A stretch of 64,000 bases of DNA from Pseudogymnoascus destructans (taxonomy: Eukaryota > Ascomycota > Leotiomycetes > Thelebolales > Thelebolaceae). The stretch lies in contig NW_020167520.1 in NCBI RefSeq assembly GCF_001641265.1, positions 2,480,001 through 2,544,000 on the forward strand. The letters are read 5' to 3'. Below, piece after piece: positions 12,901 through 21,922 of this stretch (position 1 is the stretch's first letter; each line of letters begins with the position of its first letter). The position numbers and the translations under genes are program-made. Below the pieces are notes generated by a model that was not told where the DNA came from, made no database searches, and worked only from the letters and a program-made list of their open reading frames with translations.

Positions 12901-13748
12901 ACCAATTCAGGGCCATCGCTCGTGGCGACACTAATATCCCTCCTGTCAACTCATTTAAGAAATTCATTGACTGGGCACATGGTGTCGATCGAATCGAGGC
13001 ACTGCGATACTGGAAGCGTTCTCTCCATTCATACACTCCCGGCCACAACCTACCACTTCAGCCTATTTCAGATCGATTGAAGTTTGCCGTGGTGAACGCA
13101 GACGTAGATACCACTGCAGCTGCCTTTGGCGTCACAGCCTCAACCGTCTTCCAAGCTGCCTATTCAATTGTTGCGGGCAAGCTGACCGGAGGCAACGACG
13201 TACTGGTGGACAACCTTCTCACTGGCCGCAACGCAGACGTTGAGAACCCACAAACCTTGAATGGTGCATGTGCTAACTTCCTGCCCTTCCGTTCGAAGCT
13301 GTCCAGCAAGGAGTCGATCGCCAAGTTCCTGAAGGACACGCAGGCACAGTTCTGGGACACGACTGAGCATGGCGCAGTTGGTCTTAATGACGTGTATAAG
13401 ACGTTGAATAGAGATAGGCAGGTGCACTCTGCAAAGCTGCTCTATTGCTTTCAGCCATTTGAGCCTGCTCCTGCGACGGCCAAACCTGATCCTATGAGGT
13501 GGATCGTCATGGCTCAGAGCAAAGTCTTCATGACCATTAACTATGCCTTGATGGTAGAGGTCCAGAAGACTGCAAAGGGTCACCGGTTTAAGCTTCAATG
13601 GGATAGCACGGCCTTGAACGATGAGCAAGCTGACAAGTTTGCCGAGCTGTTCAGCGCGGTTTTGACAATGATGGGCGAGAACAAAGATGGGCGACTAGCT
13701 AAGTTGATGGGTATTGAGACGGATTTAGAAGCTTTGTGGAAGGCCTAA
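6969..13748 (+). CDS. Two-module nonribosomal peptide synthetase (A-T-C-A-T-C)
   Basis: Seven exons (6969-7997, 8050-8113, 8191-10147, 10210-11271, 11323-11625, 11673-12627, 12681-13748) join in frame to 2145 aa. A1: YTSGTTGHPKG at about residue 204, YGLSECTQ, YRTGD, GRIDQQTKIDGQRV, LPLTASGKVD. T1: LGGSS, carrier Ser near 613. C1 starts near YPVTPLQEG (about 678), with HHSLFDF at about 795. A2: YTSGSTGLPKG (about 1239), NGYGPTEATI, YRTGD, GRKDYQIKLNGFRIE, PSGKSNRKA. T2: LGGDS, Ser near 1648. C2 has DHSSYDG near 1850 and runs to the end. There is no thioesterase or reductase. This layout and length match fungal dipeptide/diketopiperazine synthetases such as the brevianamide F and gliotoxin types, where a terminal C domain releases a cyclic dipeptide. 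Product is unknown. Catalytic oddities are listed as findings. Confidence 0.95.
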
Positions 13749-14099
13749 AATTGATATGGTTATGGTTTGTTTCTTGTCTCTTTTGTGGCTTTTTATGTTC
13801 TCAGCAGTTTGCCATCTTTTATTTATGAGAGAATGTTCATCTCGTTTATAGAATTGTCTCGAGCTTTATCTGCTTTGTTAGATTCATTATACATGCACAA
13901 AAATAAATTTAGTACTTATCCACATTCATATGTTTGCTAAATGGTAACTTACCACATTTAATTCTATAAGCTATTATCTGTACTTTCGAATTTAACTTCC
14001 TCCCCCAGCTCATCTATCCCCCATTTACGCTAGTCCTACCAATCTTATTAGGCATCTGCAACACCATTGCAATTCAAATCTCTACATCAAGCATATGAA
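13749..14099. other. AT-rich NRPS 3' flank
   Basis: No gene seen. Probably the NRPS 3' UTR and the promoter of the small downstream gene. Confidence 0.5.
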
Positions 14100-14524
14100 A
14101 TGGCAGATAACAGATGCCAACACGTGGCGACTACTTTGTCCAAGGACGAAATTCTACAGCTATGTCGAAAGTTTGCATCTATTTACATAAACAATATCGT
14201 ACTAACTACCCAGAACGCAGATTAGAGGTTATGGAACGTGAGCTTCTAGACTTCAAGCAAAAGCTATGTGAGCTGTCTACTGGAATTCAAGAAAAAAGAA
14301 GCACTGTCCTTCAGCTATGCAACCGCGCAAATGCAATCCGTCTTGCAGGCATTAGACATCGTGTCACTGAAGCTGTCGACTACGAGTTAAAGGCTGCTGC
14401 CCTTTTCGGAGAAACGATGAGCCCCCAGATCCAACTAAGAGATGCCTTCCTTCAGGAACACAACCGGGTTGGAGATTTTACACAAGAGATCGCTAAAGCT
14501 GAAAACGGTGACAGCGATGATTGA
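14100..14524 (+). CDS. Small predicted coiled-coil protein, unknown function
   Basis: I do not recognise a family. A two-exon model, 14100-14170 and 14221-14524, gives 124 aa. The 50-bp intron begins GTTTGC, contains a perfect TACTAAC branch site and ends GCAG; the spliced frame then stays open to the TGA at 14522-14524. An unspliced reading of the same frame stops early, which supports the splice. The product is hydrophilic and helical (KLEVMERELLDFKQKLCEL, then ALFGETMSPQ) with an acidic tail ending GDSDD. It follows the NRPS by 350 bp on the same strand, and a MITE-like repeat starts 8 bp after its stop. A link with the cluster is unproven. Confidence 0.55.
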
Positions 14525-14531
14525 TGTGCTA

Positions 14532-14661
14532 CTGTAACGATGTACGGTTACGCTCGCGCTACATTCCACTGAGCCAAAAAGACTATAGTATTCCAGCTCG
14601 GTGGAATACGCGTAACACGCTATATATACAACGCACTGTAACGGTTGGCACCCCGTTACAG
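14532..14661. mobile_element. MITE-like element with 3-bp target duplication
   Basis: The 130-bp segment starts CTGTAACG and ends CGTTACAG (8-bp terminal inverted repeats) and is flanked on both sides by CTA (14529-14531 and 14662-14664). A 3-bp duplication is typical of PIF/Harbinger-type MITEs, though CTA is not their usual TWA. It has no coding capacity. Confidence 0.55.
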
Positions 14662-14872
14662 CTACGAAGGCAAGTTTAAATTGTCGCTTTAGTTATAATA
14701 ATTCACTGACATTAACTAGACTGCAAAAGAAAAATAGAGTCAGCCTGCCATATGGCCATTCTCTCGCTTCATCGTTAGTTTTCAAATATCTCGTGCTTTG
14801 ATGCATTTAGCTAATTATTATAGTGAATACACTTAATAAGGACTCAGAGGGAATTGGTATCACGGCGCGGAA

Positions 14873-14938
14873 GTGTAATGATGTACGGTTACGCTCGCGC
14901 TACATCCCACTGAGCCAAAAAGACTACAGTATTCCGGC
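14873..14938. repeat. Truncated second copy of the MITE-like sequence
   Basis: About 60 bp repeat the left part of 14532-14661 (GATGTACGGTTACGCTCGCG followed by a shared GAGCCAAAAAGACTA block). The copy stops where the next TIR begins. Confidence 0.75.
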
Positions 14939-14940
14939 TA

Positions 14941-15087
14941 GGCTGCGCACTACTCGCTCAATACTCGGCTCACTCGCTCAGTGGGTTACTCAGCTGGGTG
15001 AGTAGCTGAACCTTTTACTCGACTCGGTGAGTGAGGTCAATACTCAGTTACTCTGTAAAAACCCGGTGAGTACTCGGCTATCACGTG
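14941..15087. repeat. Left terminal inverted repeat with subterminal motifs
   Basis: Starts GGCTGCGCAC after TA and ends CACGTG at 15082-15087; mirrored at 19941-20088. Confidence 0.65.
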
Positions 15088-15493
15088 TAAGATTTATGCA
15101 TCATGTGAACAGTCCCTCATACGATTAATACTGTTTTATGGTTAAGTTAAAGTATTACATCTATTAGCATCACTCTCGCCATCTCTAGTAAGCTGTGAGA
15201 ACGAATCATGTATATTCCTCTATCTAAGTACCATGATTATCAGAAGATTATTAGAACGCTATTATCTATTATATATGCTTAAGAACATCCCTCCACCTTG
15301 CTTGATGAGGCCGGCCAGACCTACTAATACCTAAAGTATTTATAGGGTCTTGATGAGGATCCTCGACTGAGCGGAACGAGCTATGAGTCAAGATAACTGT
15401 GTATAGAACTTGTTCATAAAATGTCTCTTGTGTGAGAATATGATCTTATTATAGGTATTAACCTACATAATTCTGGTAATAATCTGGTAATCC

Positions 15494-16811
15494 TTACTTG
15501 TTGAGGTTGCATTTGATTGATTCGCATTTGATAGAGACTATCCTTCCCATCTGTGACTTCTTTTTGCAAATGTCTGATGCAAGATGTGTTGCCATAGACT
15601 TTGGGCCAGCAGACTTGATTGCAGGATGCGTAAGGGCCTTCGAACAATAAGTACAAATAACACATGGTTCTCCAGAAAGCCAGTCTGCTCCTTGGTGATA
15701 ACTTCTCCAGTATTGAGAACTCCAGTTGGTTGAATCCCATGCAATCTTCATAAGGAGTTTTGTAGTATGATCTGAGTGTTGTTCATACCATCGTGATAGC
15801 TTCCACCACTCAATGAATATATCGTGTGTATCCTTAGTCCATTTGACGAATTGGTTTAACTTGCCAATATATTCAAGGCCTGCAGGGACTTTGTAAGGAT
15901 GCCTGTCCCTCAGTGATGGAAAGGATCTGAGTCGGGCAGGTTACGGTCACATGATAAGAGTTAAGGCAGGTTAGCTGAGTCGGACCCGTTTCGGGTACTT
16001 AAGGAGATTGACCCAACGGGGGTTCCTCTCTTCATCTTTTTTGTATCCTTCGTAGTAGACCTATAGGATAGCATCCGTTTAGCCTCTGACTCGCACTCTC
16101 ATATGCTATTACTGTGAGCTGGGTGCCCTGTGTCCTTACAGACTTGATTTAATGAGGATAGTCGTTGAGAAGACGGAAAAGAGTCTGAGAATACTGTCAG
16201 AATCAAACAACTCTGAGTATTGAGATGGCATTTGGCAAATTGCTCGATTATCAGAAGGTTACCAGAAGTCTGGCTACGATGAAGTACTTAAATACCTGGT
16301 TTTCCAACGCGAAAGGTACTCCAGCGCTATAACTTTAGCAACTCAAGTTCTCCTCTACTCTAGCTCCAGGAACAACATATCCTGTGCAGCTGATACCTTA
16401 GCCCACTTTTCCTTATCAAACTTCTTAGAGTAGACAAGTAAGAACGCCTCTTTGAAGCTAGAACTATGAGTGGATATTTGCAACCATCCATTGTCGACAA
16501 GATTGTAAGACTTTGGATACCACTGCACAGGTCCTGGTAATTAGGCCCACTTTCCAAACTGCCTGCTCGTACAAACAGAAATATTTATGTGGTGGGATAA
16601 CCTCGTGAAAAGTGCTATAATAAACAATTAGTATTGCCAGAAGATTGCTAGGATGATCAGAGACGTACCCTTCCTCTACATCAATCCACGGCATATACTC
16701 AAAGAGACGCTCAGGCTTCTTTCTCAGCTTTCCAGCCTTTCTCGTATATGAGTGGATACAGCTATCCCAGAAATGTTGCCACTTGCGGAAATTGGACTCT
16801 TCATGGGCCTA
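15494..16811 (-). pseudogene. BED-type zinc-finger gene relic, split by a solo LTR
   Basis: Minus-strand coding pieces can be followed through this region: SNFRKWQHFWDSCIHSYT (about 16700-16795), an intron 16622-16670 ending TTATAG with an ATACTAAT branch, TFHEVIPPHKYF, then after a one-base frame change VQWYPKSYNLVDNGWLQ. Below the LTR the same strand reads VPAGLEYIGKLNQFVKW and CVICTYCSKALTHP...MATHLASDIC, a CxxC...H...C pattern of BED fingers found in hAT transposases and related proteins. A stop after MLFLELE, the frame change and the LTR at 15892-16140 show it is broken. Several introns share the phrase CTTCTGGTAATC. Whether it was a transposase or an accessory protein is unclear. Confidence 0.45.
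15892..16140 (-). mobile_element. Solo LTR (copy 1)
   Basis: 249 bp with TGTAAGGA at one end and TCCTTACA at the other, flanked by perfect 5-bp duplications GACTT (15887-15891 and 16141-16145). Such ends and duplication size are typical of an LTR retrotransposon reduced to one LTR. Strand is given by similarity to copy 2, which lies inverted at 18237-18608. Confidence 0.8.
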
Positions 16812-17345
16812 TCAACTATTAGTATCACCAGAAGATTACCAGATTATTGTAATGGTGGGTGCACCAGATGTGAGAATCTAGCCACCCAAGGAAGGGATGA
16901 ATTTACTAAGACAACACACTGTCTTAGAAAACAGAGCCAAAGGGTTGTAGCTTAGACTATTCCACAACGCAGCAATCAGGTGTGTGATGTAGTGAAGTGG
17001 TTCAGACAAGTTGCAACAAATGTTGAGTCTGGGAACTCAGGGGTAAGTCAGAGGTTAACACCTCACTGACTTTTCAGAAACAAGGAGTAACAAGATGAAT
17101 GCTTGGAAGCTTGGAAAAGACGTGGAAGTATGTGATAGTCAATTTACTGTATTGTCTGCTTGCCCTTTCTTAAGGAAAGGGCAATCCTATTTATGCTAAA
17201 GGAGTGTAGTTCTCTCATTTTCCAAGACTTTCCATGACTTACCAGGCTTGGTAACTGTAGTCGACGTAAGAGAATCCCATAGAACCATCTCTTAGGTTCG
17301 TAGCCTATAGGAAGTAAAAGGAGGTCCAAGGTCAGAGTACCCCTA

Positions 17346-17393
17346 TAGACAAATTATGTCATAGACAAATTATGTCATAGACAAATTATGTCA
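17346..17393. repeat. Three perfect 16-bp tandem repeats
   Basis: Unit TAGACAAATTATGTCA occurs three times head to tail (17346, 17362, 17378) without mismatch. Confidence 0.9.
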
Positions 17394-17424
17394 TAACTTA
17401 ACCAATCTTGTGGGTAACTAAAGA

Positions 17425-17626
17425 GCGATGACATGTAATGAATCATAGAGGTTCGTAGGAGCTTTTAGAGCTATCGTTCATGCTCCTAGGCCTCTAGTTG
17501 GTAGAGATATGTCATGTGGTAGTATGAGTGATGTCATGTAATGAATCATAGAGGGTTGTAGAGATATGCTATGTGGTAATATCGGCCCAGTAACTAAGGA
17601 GCGATGACGTGTAATGAATCATAGAT
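17425..17626. repeat. Dispersed direct repeats
   Basis: Three copies of a 24-bp motif, GATGACATGTAATGAATCAT plus four bases, start at about 17427, 17529 and 17603. They are separated by related GGTTGTAG / GAGATATG sequence, suggesting a decayed roughly 90-bp tandem array. Confidence 0.7.
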
Positions 17627-17873
17627 GGTTGTAGCAATCGTTGAGTAGTATTGCTCTTGTTGTTGGTGTGATAAGCCAAAATATGTATAGTGACTTGTAG
17701 GTTTGAGGAGGAGATTTCCAAGTTTGCTCTTGAGTTTGATAGCAAACTGAGTGCAACGAATGTCAGTATGACAATTATGAGGTAGTATACATCAATGTGC
17801 GCTTGAGTTAAAAGAGCCTGGGTGCTAGTGATCTCTTCATCGGAAAGCTCATCTGGTAGAACAGCCTCGTCAT

Positions 17874-18776
17874 TTAAAATATCTCGCGCTGTAACATAAG
17901 CTCCAACTCCAAATCGTCTTCAACCTCAGTATCCTCCCATTCGCTGTTATGATTGTCATCGATTGGAATACTTGAGATACCCTCAAATGCAGCAAGCTCA
18001 GACAGAAGTTGTTTGGGCGGAGTAGATGGTGGGGCTTGTGGAGAAGAAGAGGCGCTAATATTCTTGACTTTCTGATTCGCAATGCAAGATGCATGGGTAC
18101 CCTTCTCAGTCCTGTTTATAGTTAGATTGAGGCTACCAGAGATTACCAGAAGGGACTTACCGAACACAAATACGCTCAACCTTCAATTCATTCTGTAGAC
18201 GTGTCTTGTCTTCAGTAGAGGCAGCGATATACTTTGTGTAATGACACAGGGCACCCAGCTCACAGTAATAGCATATGAGAGTGCGAGTTGGAGGCTAAAA
18301 GGATGCTATCCTATAGGTCTACTACGAAGGATACAAAAAAGATGAAGGGGGAACCCTGTTAAGTTTGTTTCCTTAAGTACCCGAAACGGGCCCGACTCGG
18401 TTATCCCAACCCTAGCCCTGAACCTTCCACCGCAACAGGTCCGCATCGACCCTGAACCCTACACCCTTACCGTCCCCCACTATAGTGTAACTCGCTATGT
18501 CCTCCTCTACTGGTCCGAAACCACACCAAGTCGGATTTCATGCTTGTGGTGACCGTAACAGCTCTGAGGCGGGTTCTTCGAGTATCTAGGTAAGGAGGCA
18601 TCCTTACACTTTGCAGACTTATATAACTTCTTTAAGTAGTAGCTCAGATCAGCATGGTCAGCCTTGAGTGCTAAGTGAACAGCCTTCTCATCTTCAGTAA
18701 GGTTGGAGACGCAGTTGCGAGCTTTGATAGTATTCGCATTAGTGGAGAGTTCTTCATGTGCCTTGAGTTTCGCCAT
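17874..18776 (-). pseudogene. Small acidic protein gene interrupted by an LTR
   Basis: Unknown family. Coding pieces on the minus strand are 18609-18776, 18161-18236 and 17874-18111. An intron lies at 18112-18160 (GTAAGTCCC...AACAG). The LTR at 18237-18608 splits the first exon inside the Ala-Lys codons of KKLYKSAK. If the LTR and one CTTTG duplication are disregarded the pieces total 477 nt, exactly 159 codons including the stop, with no other disruption. The predicted product starts MAKLKAHEELSTNANTI, is helical and lysine-rich at first, then has a Pro/Ser linker and an acidic end (EWEDTEVEDDLELEL). It is divergent from the H3-like gene, starting 400 bp from it. Confidence 0.6.
18237..18608 (+). 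mobile_element. Solo LTR (copy 2)
   Basis: Starts TGTAATGACACAGGGCACCC, ends GGCATCCTTACA and is flanked by perfect CTTTG duplications (18232-18236 and 18609-18613). About 150 bp at its left end match the inverted copy at 15892-16140 closely; the inner right part is longer and diverged (372 versus 249 bp). The two copies have different target duplications, so they are independent insertions. Confidence 0.8.
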
Positions 18777-19175
18777 ACTAACTAAACACGTGATTAGCAG
18801 AGATCTCCAGAAGTTCTGGCTATAGAATCAAGATAATAAACTTAGTTGAAGTCCTAGAGAAGAGGTAAAGGCTCAAAAGGGAAGAAGAATGTGTAGATCG
18901 GAGAGTAACCAAGGAAGGTGGTTCTAAGGTCATGATTATTTTAAAGTTGCAAACAAAAATATTTGTGAAGGAATATTCACCTACAAAGAATTACTGTTCC
19001 AAAAACAACACCACAATGCGCACCTTCATATAAAACACATACCTTTCAACCTCTACCTCTTTACTATACTCTTCTTCTGCAATATTCTTTCTACAAACTC
19101 ACTGTAAGTACACATATCTTTTGATCTACTTCTTTATCTTGTGTTTACTTTACTAACTCACCTTGATATTAGCAA

Positions 19176-19765
19176 ATGACTCGTACCAAGCAAACTGCTA
19201 GGAGATCAACTGGCGGCATAGCACCAAGGATGCCACTTGGATTACGGGCTGGCTCTGGGCTTGGCGGAAAGGGACAGGAAAAGGCTGTGGGCACAGCAAG
19301 AAAAGCTCCAGTTTGCTCATCTCAAGCTAGCAACAATCATGCTCAGAAGGCCACGCGCTGCACAAAGTCTAGTAAGAGGATTACCAGAGGATTACCAGAG
19401 GATTACCAGAACTCTCTAATAAACATATAGGCACCAAGGCTCTCCGCGATATCAGAAGACAGCAACTTGATACTAGCTCCCATTCCAGCGTCTTGTTAGG
19501 GAAATCACAGAAGACTTCAAGTCCAATCTTCGCTTCCAGCAATCTGCTATCCTAGCTCTTTAGGAAGCTGCTGAATGCTTCCTCATTCGAGAATTTGAGA
19601 GTATGATGTTTAAACATAGTGACAGGGACATACTAACAGTTATAGTGACAAACCTCCTCGCTATTCATGCGAAGAGAGTGACAATTCAGGCAAAGGGTAT
19701 GATATTGGTTCGGCGTTTGCAGGATATGATGTTTAAGCTGTGGGCTTAATCGATGGAAATGTCTC
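19176..19765 (+). pseudogene. Histone H3-like gene, broken
   Basis: The start MTRTKQTARRSTGGIAPR mirrors the H3 tail, with Ala2 to Thr, Lys9 to Arg and Lys14 to Ile. After an intron (about 19371-19430, GTAAGAGG...ATATAG) it continues TKALRDIRRQQ, then shifts frame into LPFQRLVREITEDFKSNLRF, QQSAILAL, an in-frame TAG where H3 has Gln, then EAAECFLIREFE. A second intron with TACTAAC ends TTATAG, and the last exon reads TNLLAIHAKRVTIQAK. The KSTELLIRK segment of the alpha-N helix is missing at the frameshift. A TATAAAA lies at 19029-19035. The gene keeps introns, so it is a captured genomic copy rather than a retrocopy. It lies inside the TIR element. Confidence 0.85.
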
Positions 19766-19940
19766 TCACCCAGGAATGAAGGTCAGATGAGTTCTGGCAA
19801 CCATCTGGTAACCTGGTACCTAAAGGCCAAAGGTTATAGTGTGGAATAGGACATCAACAATATGGGAATGGAGTTGGAGTTATGGCGTCTTGATCAATGA
19901 AGTCGCACCCCGTTTTTAACATAAGTAATGGCTAATCAAA

Positions 19941-20088
19941 CACGTGATATAACTGAGTTGCCAAGACCCATACTAGGTACTCAGCAAGTGAGTAATCCTC
20001 ATTCAACAATACTCGGGACATGAGTGAGTAACTCAGCTGGGTGAGTAAAAATTCTACTACTCGACTCGTGAGTACCCAGTGCGCAGCC
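19941..20088. repeat. Right terminal inverted repeat
   Basis: Mirror of 14941-15087: starts CACGTGATA and ends GTGCGCAGCC before TA. Only the outer 13 bp and the inner 8-10 bp match exactly; the middle shares motif composition. Confidence 0.65.
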
Positions 20089-20147
20089 TAATTACCGCGC
20101 AAGCGCTTCGTACGTCAAAGTCAACTCGATATTACTTAACTTCTATT

Positions 20148-20378
20148 ACTAAGCAATTCCTAGGACGTGATCTACAAACGTAGAGTAGCGTGTTAGGCCT
20201 GCGTGAGCGCAGCGTCGCAGTGCGTCAAATGCCACGTTTTAACTGGACAGCTGGCATAGCCACGCCTTTACGCTCTTACGGGATAAAAGCCACCTTGCCT
20301 TTTCTCCCACATTGACCTTTTCCCACACTTACCTTTCCCCACGTTTACCTTTTTCCCACACTTACCTTTTCCCACACT
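20148..20378. repeat. Left arm of long inverted repeat
   Basis: Pairs with 24893-25138. The inner part has tandem CCCACACTTACCTTTT-like units of about 15-17 bp (20300-20378). The kinase start lies 85 bp inside. Confidence 0.85.
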
Positions 20379-20462
20379 GGCATCATTTGCACGGGCGGTC
20401 ACGGAAGGCGCCAAGCGCGATTTCCATTCCGCGTAGCTTAGCGACCAACCTTGCTTAATACT

Positions 20463-21922
20463 ATGTGCATATTTTTGAAAATCGTTTTACCAACAACCTG
20501 CCCATCATCTGTAGTAATGCCTGGAGTTAGACTTTATAACGTCCAATTCTTCCTCCAGACCTCATCACTACTCTTTAAAAGCCATATAACTCTCAATGCA
20601 ATACGCCGCCGAGCAACCCAGCTTCCAAGGTTTCGGCCGCTCCCTCACGTCATCGCGTCGTGCCTTTCAACCGGACCTGTACGGTCGCAAAGTACGATGC
20701 AATCTCACCATTCAATGCCTGCACCTGCACAAAACAAGATAAATAAGCCAGTTGTAGGCTCAAGGCTGGCTGGCGAGTCTGGTCGTCAGTATACCATTAA
20801 GTGCGTGCTTCAAGAGAAAGACAATAGACCGGAGAAAGTCTATCTTGCCTCGTACGTGATTGAGCATTTCATTAGCTACCTGTCCCCATTCATTCAGCAG
20901 GCTTATTTCGTTCTTGAAACACAGCAGAGATGACGGACACAAGTTTGTCTTCAAGGAGGTCCCCCCCTCGATGTTTGAGCCAGCCTGCGATATGCAGAGA
21001 GATCTCATTGCGCACGAGCGCAGCTCTTATCTCCGACTCATGCGCGACAGTATCCCCGAGCAATCGATCCTCATATACGACTATGCCACCGACCACTTGC
21101 TCAGCCTCGCCCAGAAGGAAATACCACTCGCTGCAAGGAAACGGATCCTGCGGGATGCTCTTCGTGGTCTTGCAGCATTGCATGACAAGAATATCGTTCA
21201 TGCGGGCACGTCCTCTACCATGAGTAATTCCGCTTACAGTAATGGCACTGACCCTGAACAGATGTCAAAGCAAACAATATTTTAGTTAACTATACGAACG
21301 GTGATGAAAACATCGTTGTAAAGAGTGTTCAGCTTGCTGATCTCGAAGATGCTGCGTATGTACCTCCTGGTAGTGACATCGTGGGATCTCAGGTTGGCAA
21401 TCAGCTCTGGCGCAGCCCTGAGGCTCATGCCCAAGGTCCCGTGAATTCACCCTCTGACATGTTTTCTTATGGTATAGTTGTAGGTTTGCTGCGGCCATTC
21501 CCTCCGCATCGCCCTCAAGTGTATAGTGTTATAAGACTAATATTTCCTATTAGTGTATATACGTACTCTCCCGGACCGTCATCTTTGCCCCCTCCGCCAA
21601 AGAGATAGAAGAGCCTGAGATGGAGCCTCTTTCTATCATTCTGGAGCGTCAAATTTCTTACTTTGCTGAACCTGACACATTCGATGCGCTGTTGCGTTAC
21701 CTCGGCCCCGAGAGCCCGTGGTGCGAGATTTTCACGGTGGTCCGCAGCGGATTTAACGAGCAGAACCGACGCAAGCCTTTTCGCCTCTGGAAGGTTGAGA
21801 AGCCGGGCTTCGATGAGGACTTTCTGGATCTAGTTGGGGCAATGACAAATTTTGATCCTGCTAAGAGGATTACTGCTCGTGAAGCGCTGGCGCACAGGTG
21901 GTTTGCCGATGTTGAGGGCTAA
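20463..21922 (+). CDS. Protein kinase of a fungal-expanded family
   Basis: Four exons, 20463-20851, 20925-21205, 21262-21479 and 21554-21922, give 418 aa (400 if ATG 20517 is used; the choice is uncertain). Features are KFVFKEVP (VAIK-like Lys), LAALHDKNIVHADVKANNIL (catalytic loop HAD instead of HRD, with Asp and Lys kept), QLADLEDAAYVPPG (DLE in place of DFG), GNQLWRSPEAH (APE region) and PAKRITAREALAHRWF (C-terminal lobe). Intron 2 begins GC (GGCACGT) and falls exactly between HA and DVK; the other introns are GT-AG. Family members are known from large lineage-specific sets in filamentous fungi, with unknown substrates. The N-terminus RRRATQLPRFRPLPHVIAS is basic and could be organelle-targeting. 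It starts just inside an inverted-repeat arm. Confidence 0.85.

Larger units (their letters stand above)
14941..20088. mobile_element. TIR-bounded composite transposon (hAT-like ends)
   Basis: The segment begins TAGGCTGCGCACT (counting the flanking TA at 14939) and ends with its reverse complement AGTGCGCAGCCTA at 20078-20090. Both ends continue for about 150 bp as clusters of ACTCGCTCA / GGTGAGTACTCG-type motifs and close with the same inner TATCACGTGT. Outside are ATTCCGGC (left) and ATTACCGC (right), which agree at 6 of 8 positions and could be a worn 8-bp duplication as hAT elements make. Inside are a BED-like zinc-finger relic, a split small gene, two solo LTRs and a histone H3-like pseudogene. 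No complete transposase was found. Confidence 0.6.

Noticed and set aside
15887..18613. One full LTR retrotransposon between the two LTRs
   Set aside because: The LTRs are inverted relative to each other, have different target duplications, and no gag or pol lies between.
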